Origin: Symbiodinium microadriaticum
Taxonomy: Eukaryota > Sar > Dinophyceae > Suessiales > Symbiodiniaceae
Direction: 5' to 3'
DNA: 64,000 bases
Assembly (NCBI GenBank): GCA_001939145.1
Contig: LSRX01000009.1
Span: 902,307 to 966,306, forward strand
Position numbers and translations under genes: made by a program. Positions 1 to 11,500 of the stretch are shown piece by piece (position 1 is the stretch's first letter; each line of letters opens with the position of its first letter). Below the pieces are notes generated by a model. That model was not told where the DNA came from and searched no databases. It saw only the letters and a list, made by a program, of their open reading frames with translations.

Positions 1-850
1 GGTTAAGGGTTTAGGGTTTGCAGGCAAGACCTGACATAGGGGCCTTGATAATTGGAATAGGGTTCCCTTAAAGGGGCTCCTTTAAGGGCTACTATGAGGG
101 GTGTAATATGGGGGCCTTCACAATTGGGGACTCCCTTCCGGGTTACTAGAAGGGTTTAGCAAATCGGCCTCGATTATTAGAACAGGGTTTTGAGGTATGT
201 TGTATGATAAACATACTACGGAATCCTAGGAATAACACTGGCAATGATTCCAAACTCAAAAGTCTGACACTATGCAGAGAGAGAGAGAGAGAGGGCGCAG
301 AAACACCAAAGACGCCAAGTTTTCAGCCCTTTTCTTCCCCCTGCAATTGCTCTTTGCTTTGACCGAGCATTGCCTGCATGGCGGGGGTGGCCCAGAAGGA
401 AGAGAAAACTAGGATTTAGTGTTGTGGAAAGAGTTTGAGACCTTCTTCACTGAAACTTCTGTTTAGCCCGCCACTCCCGATAACCCCTTTCGTGAATGCC
501 GTCACTGCTTCAAAACATCGGCGGTGAACGCGTTGCCATGGTCTGGGAACTGTGCGGCCCGGCCAAGCGTCCGTAGAGGGCTGCAGGGTATAGGGCCTAC
601 CCTAAACCCTAAACCCTGAACCCTACACCCTAAACCCTAAACCCCTAAACCCTAAACCCTGAACCCCTAAATCCTAAACCCCTAAACCCTAAACCATGGG
701 CCTAAGGCTTTTTGGGAGTTCGGGGGTTTTAAGGCCTTTCGGGTCTTTTGGGACCTCCGGGCTCTAGGGCCCCTGTGTTCAGGGGCAGCTTGAGTGGTGT
801 AGAAGTGGCCAGAAGATCTGAGGGTTTGGGCTACTCTAGCTCTAACGAAG

Positions 851-952
851 GTTAGGGTTTAGGGTTTAGGGTTTAGGGTTTAGGGTTTAGGGTTTAGGGT
901 CTGGGGTTTAGGGTTTGGGGTTTAGGGCTTAGGGTTTAGGGTTTAGGGTTCG
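851..952 (+). repeat. TTTAGGG telomere-like array
   Basis: About fourteen head-to-tail copies of TTTAGGG with a few variants (TCTGGGG, TTTGGGG). The opposite orientation (CCCTAAA) occurs at 600-693, so this is interstitial sequence and not a chromosome end. Confidence 0.9.
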
Positions 953-1165
953 GATGTACTTAATTCTGCAACAAGCAGATCGGAATATTATACTACTGAT
1001 ACAGACCCCTGCTTCACAGCAGTTGTGCAAACCTCTGCGGAGCCCTATACCCGTACTTCTGCCCACAGATCAAGAGACGCCAGGCCTCCGACGAGGAGCA
1101 GACAAAAAGGGCTCCGACGGAGGCATGGCTTGGCATGGGTGGGGCTAGGCCCCCCGCTTACCCTA

Positions 1166-1247
1166 CCTTTGGTTAGTAGGGAATGGAAGAATGGTAGTAA
1201 TGATACTTATAATAGTTCCCATTCCTCCATTCCCTACTAACCAAAGG
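1166..1247. mobile_element. 82-bp foldback element (MITE-like)
   Basis: The left arm CCTTTGGTTAGTAGGGAATG is repeated in inverse at the right end (CATTCCCTACTAACCAAAGG), with about 35 bp between the long arms. The arms match almost perfectly over more than 20 bp. No coding capacity. It looks like a non-autonomous inverted-repeat element or a recent palindrome. Confidence 0.6.
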
Positions 1248-1449
1248 CAAGTTACAAGTCGGTAAAGTCGAAACTTCAAAACGCTTTGGTAGCACACGGA
1301 GGCCCCTAGACCCTGAACCTTGAACTCTAGACCGCAAACCCCCCAAAATCCTGAACCCTAAAAAAGCCTTAGGCCCTGAACCCTGCCTTTAAACCCTCTT
1401 AGGGTTTAGGGTTTAGGGCCACCGGCCACCGGTAACGGCGCATCGCCAT

Positions 1450-4400
1450 CTCAGATCCCGCCGCGCAGCGCCGCGCTCACCGCGCCGCTGTCGCCACCGT
1501 AGGCCGCATTGCCCCAGGTCACCACCTGAGCCGACATGAAAACCGGAGCGGATCGAAGTTTTACGGTGCCCCGACCCTACACCAATCGCGTGAATTTCTC
1601 GTCTGGTGGAGAGCCCCCGGGATCTTAGCAGTGGTGTCACTAACGAAACTCGGGTCTGCTAAGATACGGACACATCCAGGTCCTCGGAACCTGAAGTCCC
1701 CCGTCTCCCGTCCAAAACCTGAGGTCAGAAAAAGCATCGAGGCAGCAACCTGGAGGCCCCTTCTCCGGCTCTTTTTAAAGCGAACCTACCCTGATAACCC
1801 CTATCCCCGGAACTTCAACCCTGGGTCCCAAAGAGCCCAAACTCCCAAACATCCGAGAGGCGGAGCCGTCGCCCAAGACAGCCGCAAAGGCGTGTCCGGA
1901 AGAATAGAGCCGACGGACATCCTTCAAAGACGCCTGCCGGGGGAAGTGGCGAAGTTAGGCCCACCTTTGAGGATCCGGGTTGTCGGTTGTTGCTACTTAC
2001 CTACATTCCTCGCACATGATCACTGAGCCTTAGGGCGGTTTCAGGGTTTAGGCCCTAAACCCGGACACCGGGAGCCAAACTTCGCAAGCAGCGGTCTAGG
2101 GAGCAGACCTACACACAAACCAGAAAGTCCATATCCAACCCTCTTCACTCGACGAACTTTTATATTAGGAGTTAGGATTAGGGGAACCCTTGGGATATAG
2201 ACCCTCTCAATAAGGTCCCCTTTAAGAGAGCCCTAAGTAGGGTTAAGAAGGGTCCCCTTTTAAGGGGTCTCCCGAATACTACCTAGGATATATCAACTCA
2301 AAGTCGCCTGGACCGGGCTGCTGTCACCGCCGAAGAGCGCATCGCCCCAACTCACCTCGGCCCCTTAGGGTTTATGGTTTAGGGTTTAGGGTTTAGGGAC
2401 CCTTTGTGGAAAGAAAGACAAAAAGGAGCCGATTCAAATTATGATGGCCTCCTACCATACACAGCCCTACACAAAAGCCATAGTCTAATGAGTAAGGCCC
2501 CCTAGAAACAAACGAAACCCTAAAACTATAGCTCAAACCTTACTCTACCCCCTGAGGTGAGGCCCCAAGTCACCACCGAGCCATCGCTCTTGCGCGCTGC
2601 AAAAGCCCCCAACGAAGCACAGATCTCCTTCTGGAAGGGCGCTTAAGGCTTAGGGTTTTTTGGGTTGAGGAGTTTAGGGCTTAGGGTTGAGGGGTTCAGG
2701 TTTAAGGTTTAGGGGTTTAGGGTGTAGGGCTTATAGGGCTTATAGGGTTTAGGGGTTTAGGGGTTTAGGGGTTTAGGGTTTTGGGTTTAGGGTTTAGGGT
2801 TTAAGTCTTTAGGGTGTAGGGTTTAGGGTTGAGGGTCTAGGGCTTTTTGAGGTTCGGTGAAGGCCTTTTTGCGGTTCTGCAGGGCTTGTACAAGGGTTCT
2901 TTGTGGCTCTAACGGGGCATTGGCTTGCTGCTGGGATGCATTCTTACACGTTTTTTTGAGGGCCACAGAACACTTTGTAATCGCCTTTAAGAAGGTCGAG
3001 GGAGCAGCAGCAAAACGAGGGAGCAGACAGAAGCCACGATGCTCCTGAGTCTCTTCGAGCTGTTGCTGCACTGCCGAGCAGTTGCCTCGACATTGCGCCG
3101 GAGCGGCCAAAGTGCACGGCGCTTCGGGTTCGGGATGATATGTTCGCACGGATGAAGTGCGTACAAGCATCTTGGACGTTGGACGATATTTGTTTTGCAC
3201 CCCTAATCCCTGAACTTGCAGCCCCTTAAGCCCAAACCCGATCGGGTTGCCCGAAGAGCCCGTCACACTGCTAGACAGGAACTACGATGCTAAGAGCAGC
3301 TTCCAAGGTCCCCCCCTTGAAGATTTCGATGGGCCCAAGACAGGGACATGCCACACGACTGCTACACTCCACACCACACGAACAACAAAGCTTCAAGAAT
3401 ACGAACGGGGAAAGCACAAGCCCTGCAGCCTCCAAGCAGACCTGAGTAGCTGCGTCCCTACCCGGCATACCAGCGACGGGAACATCCTCAAAATCCTTGC
3501 GCCAAGAGAACCCAGCACCACAAGATGTAATGCGATATACCTCACATTGTTCCGGGTGTAGGGTTTAGGGTTCAGGCTCTTTACTTCCGAGCCACCACCG
3601 GCATGTCTGTTCCCCCAAGTGACCACCGAGCCATTGGAAAGAATTGCCGCAAATGCAGCCTCCGGGCATTGCTCAAAAGCTGTCCCAACTATTCCCTGAA
3701 TGCTAGACCCTTTGACTGAGTGGGGCTTGCGATTCGAGAAATTCACGCGAAAAAGCTCTTGTTTCTGTGGAATCAAATTATATGAAGGGCATTCGAGAAA
3801 TATACGGGCCGAAATAATCGGAATAGGATTCTGGTGTATATTGCACAATAGCTATATAAAATAGAACCAAAAAAGGAATCATATTGGTAATTTTTCCGGC
3901 TTCTATATGAAGCCCAGAATCTTTACATGTTCCAACCATGCAACACCGTTCAATGTCTTGGGATATCTTCAAACTCTTCCAGGACGGAAACCCCAAACCC
4001 TAAACCCCAAAACCCTAAACCCCTAAACCCCTAAACCCCCTAACCCCTAAACCCCCAAAACCCCAAAACTTTTTTCAAAGGTGGTTGCTAGCTCCCACCT
4101 CGCCTCGGAAGCCTGGACGTCCAAGACGTCTTTAAGCTGCTCCTTCAGGGCAAAGAAAATTGCGGCTTATGTAAGACTTATGGGGCTTCATAGGGTTTTA
4201 AAAGGTGTTTATGGTAGGGGCTTGAAGCCCCTCACATTTTGTTTCGGCGTGGTCGCTCTTCAGGACTACGGCGGCACAATCTTCGCCACATTCGATGGCA
4301 TTCCGATGTTCTCAGTATAACCATCTCCTGTTTGCGCTATTACGTCGCCAGGTGTTACTGAACATGCTGGGTTTTTTTTATGATAACGGCCTGAATAAGT

Positions 4401-7318
4401 TCATCAGGATATCGGTATGCTTGTGGTATAGTAAGCTCTCATTCTCAAGGCATTTTGTAAGGGCCTTTTATTACTGAGGGCTCGCATTGCTTCTTAAGGC
4501 AACTCGCCAGCCGCCGGTGAAAACTTCAGATACAAAAGCTTGTAGCAGAACCAAGAAGCCTGTAGGGTCTCAGGCCCTAAACCCTAAACCCTAAGTAACA
4601 AAGACAAGCTATGGAAAAAAAATGCTCCCTCCTGCACGGCACTGCTGTTTGCGCCATAGCTCTCTTTACCTGAAGACAGGGCCTAAGATAGGGGACTTGA
4701 TAATTAGAGTAGGTTTTTGGGCTCCTTCATACTATACTTAGCAAAAATAAGGAATTTCAGGGAACCATATTGGTACAATAAACCCTAAACCCTAAACCCA
4801 ATATTTGGGGGGATAAAACTTGAAGCTTCCGAGGGGGTTTTCCTGAGGACCCCTGACATCAGCCCGAGCATCCCCAGGTTACCACGGATCCATCGCTGCG
4901 GAGGGCGGCGAAGGCCCCTGGCGTGGTGTGTAGGGCTTCGGGGTTTTAGGGTTTTAGGGTGTAGGGATGTTTAGGTGTTTAGGGTTAGGAGTTTAGAATT
5001 TAGGGTTAGGGTTTAGGGTGTAGGATGTAGGGTGTAGGGTTTAGGGTTTAGGGTTTGGGGCTTGAGGGCTTTAGGGTTTCGGGTTTTGGGATGTTTAGGG
5101 ATGTTTAGGGTTTGGCAGGTCTGCACGTCTCATGACTGTAGGGCCGCACTGTATTGAAGTCTGGAAGCCCCAAGCCCCAAAACCATTCATAAATACGTAT
5201 TCCCATGAGACCATAAAGAACATCCGGAGGAAAAAAAAACCTAACTCAAGACAAATGGGGACTGAGATAACAGGAGGCTCCGACCACGAAACGCCCGCAA
5301 AAAGGAGCCCACAGTGGAGAAGCACCCCCACTTTGTAATATGCCAACATAGACCCCAATCACCCTTCCCACTCCCAAGACCCCACCATGAATCAAGCACC
5401 ACAACAACGTGCCCCGACAGTGGCATGCCCGGGCACTAGCGACTTGGGCAGGACTTCCCAAAAACTACCCCAAGATGTGGACGGGACTGCGGCAAGAACG
5501 CGGGTAACCAGTACCCCTTGCAATATGAACGCGATGTCATTGGGAAATTGTGCCCCCCTGCGGGAGCCACGGAACCATCGCAGTCTTTTGCCCTTGACAG
5601 TCAGCGTAAGAAGCCCCTAAACCCTAAACCCTCCCAAACCCTGAACCCCCCTACTGTTACGACATAAGCCCTAAACCCTAAACCCTAAGCCCTAAGCCCT
5701 AAGCCCTAAAGCCTAAACCCTAAACCCACCGTGTGGGGACAAACAAAAAGATGGAGCCTTGGGAAGCCCGCAGCGCCTGAACTGACTGCAGCTGATCATG
5801 CACGGAACCTGCGTGTCACAGCTGCGGTTCGGGTTTAGGGTTTTTTTAAAGTGCAATAGGGTTTAGGGTTTAGGGTTTTTTGGTTTAGGGTAGGGTTTGG
5901 GGGAGGAGATTTGGGGTCAAGAATGCACCCTTGTCCATGTCGATCCCTTATAGACACCCTCTAGAACTACATCCAAAAGAATCCTTAAACATCAAAGCCT
6001 CAAGACGTTTTGCCTCGTCCTAAAGCTTAGGGTTTGAAGGGTTTAGGGGTTCCGGGTTTAACGTTTTAGGGTGTGGCAGTACCGAGAAGTTCATGCTCAG
6101 TCGCTCTACTCAACTCCCAACGAGGCACTGCTGTCCCCGCCATAGTCGCCATCGCCCCAGGTGACCACCGAGCCGTCCGAAAGCACGGCCCCGAAAGCGA
6201 GCTCTGAAGCCGCAATCTGCCGCACGCCTGCTGCAAAGCAGCAAAGCTGAGGGTTTAGGGTTTAGGGATTTTTTTTAACTTGGTACACTTCTCGAATTGT
6301 GCGTGTCATCCAGGGTTGAGGGTTTAGGGTTTAGGGCTTCACAAGTACCAGAGTTGAGAAATTGCATGCCTAGCCGTCTAACCTACGTGCTGAGGCCCCT
6401 TGATCCTCCACGTAAACGTACACCAGGATGTGGGGAAGTTGGAAGAGGCCAACGTTCAGATGAAAAATACAGTCCTAGGGCGAAGCGTTTAAAGTCTAGG
6501 CTTTAGGGTTGGTTTGGAAAGCTTGTAGCCCCTCGAACTTTTTTCCATAGGGCAGGCTGAACATGGTTTCCATAGCTTCCCTCCCAGCACCTTGAGCAAG
6601 CTGAGCCCGAACAGCTTCGCTGTCGCCCCCCGCAGCTGAGCTGCCCCAGGTGACCAGCGAACCGCCTTTCAGCTTGGGTTTAGACGAGTTTACCCTCAAC
6701 CCTAAACCCTAAACCCCTAAATCCCTGAACCGTAAAAGTCCTCTTTGGGGTGTCAAGCCTTGCAAGCGTCCGACTTTGGGACTTTGACATTGGGTTTGGG
6801 ACGTTTCAGACGCTGGAAGAACTTGCTGCAGCCAAGCCGCCGGCCAATGCGGCGAAGGCTTGTTTGGAGGCCCAGATGTGCTGCACTTGCACCAGCTGCC
6901 CTTGCACAGCGCTGCTATCACCGCCGCAACGACTGTTGCCCCAGGTCACCACGGAGCCATCTGCCAACACAGCAGCAAAGGCGTGGCTGGATGCTTGGAT
7001 CTTCTGAACATTCCTTAGCATATCCTGGACAGAGGCACTGTCGCCACCGGCACCAGCATTGCCCCAGGTCACGACGGACCCGTCGCTGCGCACTGCAGCG
7101 AAGGCATAGTCCGAAGAGTAGATTTTCGAAACATCCTTCAGCTTGGACTGGAAGGCGACACTATCGCCGCCCTGGTACGCACTTCCCCACGTCACCACAG
7201 AGCCGTCGCACCTCAGCAGCGCGAAAGCGGTATGAGTGGATGCGAGTTGGGTGTGGCGGACGATGGCGCTGACTGTGTCGCCATCAGCAAGGCCAGCTGC
7301 TTCGAGCTCAATTCCTCC
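1450..7318 (-). CDS. RCC1-like repeat gene, multi-exon locus
   Basis: A series of minus-strand blocks each encode part of an RCC1-type beta-propeller repeat (consensus near 'FAAVLSDGSVVTWGN..YGGDSSAVQ.QL..VQ.I.AS'). In transcription order they are 7318-6806, 6675-6540, 6231-6119, 4917-4862, 4148-4088, 3672-3590, 3110-3035, 2628-2568, 2350-2300, 1933-1858 and 1526-1450. Several follow an AG, for example CGGCAG before 1933 and GGCTCAG before 1526, as expected of 3' splice sites. The gaps are filled with TTTAGGG repeats. Such proteins in dinoflagellates are usually annotated as RCC1- or HERC2-like; propellers of this kind bind proteins or regulate GTPases, but the partner cannot be read here. 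Some blocks (4862-4917, 6119-6231) run into stop codons and others are degenerate, so the locus may be a pseudogene or a family of exon fragments. No start codon was identified. Confidence 0.55.
6119..6231 (-). CDS. RCC1-like repeat exon
   Basis: Reads 'QIAASELAFGAVLSDGSVV' followed by 'TWGDGDYGGDSS', one complete repeat unit. It is preceded by CAG, and an in-frame TAG follows at 6118-6116. Neighbouring sequence is TTTAGGG-rich. The ending could be a true C-terminus, an intron donor missed by eye, or decay. Confidence 0.55.
6806..7318 (-). CDS. RCC1-like repeat exon, longest block (about four repeats)
   Basis: An uninterrupted frame of about 170 codons holds successive repeats with the cores 'LRCDGSVVTWGSAYQGGDS', 'VRSDGSVVTWGNAGAGGDS' and 'VLADGSVVTWGNSRCGGDSS'. 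Each is followed by a helix-like linker of the type 'VQKIQASSHAFAAV', giving a period of about 40 residues. It ends in a serine run ('AAASSSSV') and a stop at 6808-6806. This is the best evidence for the RCC1 locus. The start given is where repeat similarity begins and is not a known initiation or splice site. Confidence 0.65.
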   Translation of the reverse strand, partial: GGIELEAAGLADGDTVSAIVRHTQLASTHTAFALLRCDGSVVTWGSAYQGGDSVAFQSKLKDVSKIYSSDYAFAAVRSDGSVVTWGNAGAGGDSASVQDMLRNVQKIQASSHAFAAVLADGSVVTWGNSRCGGDSSAVQGQLVQVQHIWASKQAFAALAGGLAAASSSSV

Positions 7319-7432
7319 TCCGGGTTTAGTGTGCCAGAGTTTGGCGTTCAGGTTCTTAATATGGATGGGCTAGGACGTCCGCACAACCTCAACCTCAAGC
7401 CCCAACATCACAAAAAGATCACCCGCAGTGCC

Positions 7433-7870
7433 TAAGTGCAAACCTTGGAGATATACGCTTATCCACGAAGGTTCTTGCTTTTGTGCCCGTGGCTCCCGGC
7501 AGACAGTCTCCGGAATCGTCGATCAAGTGGCTCAAGTAGCAGCCCAATGCCTCAGGTCTTTCGAGGTTCTGCTGGTTCTTTTTGGTTAAACTGAATTGGG
7601 TGGCCGTCGTCGTCTTAACAGTAGCAACCGCAGCAACAGTAGCCCCAGTACAAGTAGCAGCAGAAATACAGCCAACTCAGTCCAGGTGGCTGTTTGGGCC
7701 TCCCGTCGTAGCTCGTCCTCGGTCAGTTTCAACAGGAGTTTGGATGATCCCGTAGTCGAGTAGACTTCGGGATGATGCCAGAAACATTCTTGTGTAGCAT
7801 TGCTGATATTGAATATGCTACTGTCTGGCAGTGCTGCGGTCATTTGCGACATCTGCCAAGCCACTTGCAT
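7433..7870 (-). CDS. Unassigned coding blocks next to microsatellite
   Basis: Two overlapping minus-strand frames look protein-like. From 7870 a 94-codon frame with an ATG encodes a polar stretch ('ECFWHHPEVYSTTGSSKL') followed by a leucine-rich hydrophobic segment and an RRRR cluster; its end at 7586 lies in CAG/GTA-type low-complexity sequence. From about 7610 to 7433 another frame reads 'RPEALGCYLSHLIDDSGDC' and ends at a stop. They could be two parts of one gene broken by a frameshift, or the remnant of another transposon. I do not recognise the protein, and the hydrophobic part may only be translated simple repeat. Confidence 0.3.
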
Positions 7871-7917
7871 CGCTGCTTTGCCGTCTTGCCATCATCCTAC
7901 ATGTCGGAGCAGGATAT

Positions 7918-8006
7918 GTTGTTTGTTGTTGTTGTGGCTGTTGCTGTCGTTGTCTTTGTTGTCGCTGTCGCTGTCGCTGTCGCTGTCGCCCTTGCTCTTG
8001 CTCTTG

Positions 8007-8056
<50 letters not shown>

Positions 8057-8061
8057 GCTGC

Positions 8062-8123
<62 letters not shown>

Positions 8124-8275
8124 TTGTTGTGGCAGTTGCAGTTGCAGTTGCTGCTGATGCTGTGGTTGTGTTTTGGTGGTGGTGGTGGTGGTGGTGGTGG
8201 TGGTGGTGGTGGTGGTGGTGGTGCAGTCAGAGTAGCAGAAGTAACAGCATTAACAATAGGGGTAGTAGAAGCGGC

Positions 8276-8318
<43 letters not shown>

Positions 8319-8466
8319 ATAGTAGTAGTAGTTGTTGTAGAAGACGAAGTAGCAGTAGTAGCAGTAGTAGTAGTAGTAGTAGTAGTAGTAGCAGTAGTAG
8401 TAGTAGCAGGAGTAGGAGTAGGAGTTGGAGTAGGAGTAGGAGTAGGAGTAGGAGTAGGAGTAGGAG
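7918..8466. repeat. Compound microsatellite (GTT/CTG/GGT/AGT/GGAGTA)
   Basis: About 550 bp of simple repeats in blocks: GTT/GTC-type, (CTG)n near 8010-8120, (GGT)n near 8172-8222, (AGT)n near 8277-8400, and (GGAGTA)n at about 8403-8466. The last block touches the 3' end of the minus-strand LINE, and the same hexamer borders the LINE at its other end (16352-16446). Long reading frames across this region are translations of simple repeats. Confidence 0.9.
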
Positions 8467-8583
8467 CTTCAGCTTCAGCTTCACTCGCAGCGAGGGAGTC
8501 CACGCCAGGCGACAGGTTGTTCGAGCAGGTATGTTACCCGGCGCTGAGCGCTCAGCATTTAGCTGACTCACGACTAACACTAC

Positions 8584-11500
8584 TCAATGATCACCGCTCC
8601 GTAGAGCCTGAGCATGATCAGAGCTTGCCCTAAGGCAATATATAAGGAGGTAGCAATTGCACTGTTGGGCCATAGTAAAACGATGTTGACTTCTTCGTGC
8701 ACGGCGACCATCGTCACACAGCCAGCTCAGCCCATCCTGTCGGAGAAGCGAGTTGTAGTGCCCGTGATGGAGACTGGGTCCATGATGAAAGATACATGCC
8801 TTTAAGTCATAGGGAAGCAAGCAAGTATTCGCGCCTCTGCCTTGAAATTTCGGCACATATATCGTGTCATCAATTGTGACCTTCATCTGATTTTTGACGA
8901 TCTCTTCGTTAATCATGCGAAATCTGCACAGCTGAAAGACCAAGACCGGAGGCTCAATATGTAGGCCCAGGACCATAGAATTTTGTCCCCGATGCCAAAA
9001 TTGTAGCATGTCCGACACCCTAAGTTCAGCGCGAAGTCCAGGCGGAGGGTCACAAAAGTGTAGAAGTAGAGGCTGAGAGCACGGCCCACGATCCATGCAT
9101 GAGCTCTCGCCCACTGGTGACAAGGCCCTTGCTTGCCACTCCCCCTGAAGCATGGGAATTGCATGCCTCGAGGTCAGAAAAGTGAAGAATTCTCCAACAT
9201 CCTGTTGACGACCATCGTGCCTCCACCCCTGTATCAACATCCTCCATCCAATGTCCTGCATGATTTGTTGCGGGGCCTCTCCCTTTTTGAAGAACTGCTT
9301 AAGAACCGTTGCTACCCTGGGATTGAGGGCCACCTCCATGGGAGCATCGTAGCCATCCGCTATCCAAGCCATGACCTGGATGATGGAGTGCATGTAACAT
9401 GTATTGCCCGTGTTAATCATGTTGAGCCTCAGCGATGAGTGAGATCGCGAAGTCGAAGCGCCCACGGGGAAGGCTTGAGGCCTTCCTTGCGATAGCCCAC
9501 TCCTAGTAGCTGCAAAATGCAGCTTCCCTGGAGGTCCATCAATAGGCTCCACAGCTTGGCCGCCGCTTCTGACCTCATGGACACACTCATAAGGAAGGTC
9601 GCCTGGGAGTCCATCGCCTCGGTCATCCTTCGCGTGCAATGAAACTGATGAATGACAGGTTGCTTCAGACATTCCAGGATTTGCTGAATCACAAGCTGCA
9701 TCTGTGCATCCGACACCGTTGGCTTCTCGCGATCCACCTCGAGGTGACGAAGGGCTCCGTTCAACACCTGATATTTCCATCCTGATTGATCTCGCCATCC
9801 TCTGGTTTCCGCTGCCTTCATCAGGTCCGGGGTTTTCAGCAATCGATCTAGGCGGCCGCCCAATTCCCTGAACATCGCTAAAGCAAGCACGGAACGGAGG
9901 GGAACATGAGCTAGGCTGAACTTGGGATTGTCCTTTTGTTGTTTCTTGAACTCCACCGCCGTGTTGTACAAGTGGGGCAACACTGAGTCCGCCCCGGGTT
10001 TCATCCACATGACTATCCCAGTGTTCTGCTTGAGAACTCTGATCTCCTCGTCCAATTTGATGGCAAGTCGTGCCAAAGTAGGAACCAATGGACCGTTGTC
10101 CCGGCCCGTGTCTCCCTGCCAACTCCAGCTCGACCCCCCTTCGCCCCTGTGTCCCATCCTTGCAAACTCGCGCCGGCGCTTCCCCTGGGGTGTGTCCGAG
10201 GAGTTGCTGGCTCGCTCCGAGCTCTTGGTGGACACCGTCCCGAAGAACGTGTCCATCTCGTCGTCCCCTGCAAACGCCATGTCCATTCCTGTTCAAACTG
10301 CAGAGCACTGCCGCCTGCCAAATAACAGTACACTTGTGGACGTGTCCCCTCCAGTCCTTGAAGTGCCCACCACAATAGTGACACTGAATGGAGGGTGTTG
10401 CGCACTGTGCAATGAGACGTTGTGCTTGTTTGTGGTGTTGTTGAAAGATTGCATCATGAGACTGCTGAAAGTGAAGTTTCATGGTACGGTGCGAGGCTAC
10501 CCACTGACCACAAATCACACAAGTTTGCCGAAACTGCCGCGTCAGAGAGGGAATCTGTATAAAGAAGCGTAGCCCTTTCGTTGCTGTTTGGATCACATCA
10601 GGTCGATCAGCAAGCACCATGACAACATCAGTGTTCGGCTTGGCGTCCGGTTTTTCCTCTGGCAACATCTCTGCAATCGGACTGGTAGAGGACACGTTGC
10701 CGAGCTTTGGTGTTGTAACCGTGGTGTGCTCATTGCGTTTTACAGTGCACGAATCGAATCTGATATGTTGAGCAAGGGTTTGCCACCTAGGGAAAGACTT
10801 GTGACAAAATCGACAGATCGGTAGGCCATGTAGAGCATGTGCAGCCTTATCAAAGTCTTGTTCTGCAGTGTCCCGCTTGTCGTGGCTTCGTTGAGCATGA
10901 ATTTTGAGGGCAGCCATGGTCGTGAATTGTTGCACACAAAGGGGACACTGCCAGACACTGCCAGAGTCCTCCCTCACTGCTTCGTCCTCGGGATCCTGGT
11001 CAGGACCACAAGCTTCCGATTGTAGGCTAGCCTCAATTTCATCATGCCAGCTCGTGGAGTACATCCAATCCCCTGCCATTGTTCTTTGTTCTCGGGAATG
11101 GGCCATTTGGACGACCTCCTGCACGGTGGGGATCTTGTATGCGCAAAGGATCTCCTCATGTGTTCGACCCGTGACATGTGCTCTGTCCGAGGTGATAGCC
11201 CGGATGTGTTTCATGGCATTCATGTGTAATTCCTGGTGAAGAGCTGGACTGAGCGCCATACAATGCAACCCATAGGTCATCGAAGTCTGAACACAGGACC
11301 TCCAAATGTTCAATTTGTACTTGGGAGACAGCCGTCTAGAATGAAGAACCGGAGCCAGAACCCACCTTCTGGAGTTGGCCTTGGCCACTCTGTGCCTGAC
11401 CGATTGTGCTTCGAAATTCTGGTACGAGACAATGATTCCCAAGTACTCCGCCTGATCTTCAAGAGGCAGCCATTGGCGAGGATCACCCGGTGAAAGAAGA

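Larger units (their letters stand above)
1..1449. other. Telomere-like-repeat-rich stretch without a confident gene
   Basis: This stretch holds degenerate TTTAGGG/CCCTAAA tracts, a short (GA)n run near 277-293, and fragments resembling the family-A inverted-repeat element near 41-66 and 165-235. A decayed RCC1-like segment may lie on the minus strand near 490-560, but I do not trust it. The plus-strand reading frames here show no recognisable protein features. Confidence 0.5.

Noticed and set aside
1631..2026. 131-codon plus-strand frame
   Set aside because: The minus strand of the same DNA holds a recognisable RCC1-like block (1933-1858); the plus frame is its shadow.
7515..7545. TGGCTCAAG on the plus strand as another spliced-leader relic
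   Set aside because: Only nine bases match and the preceding CCATTTT is missing.
7772..8633. Long open frames rich in Leu, Val, Ala, Ser, Cys or Gly on both strands
   Set aside because: They are translations of the (CTG)n/(GGT)n/(AGT)n microsatellite; all six frames are open, and the composition is explained by the repeat.
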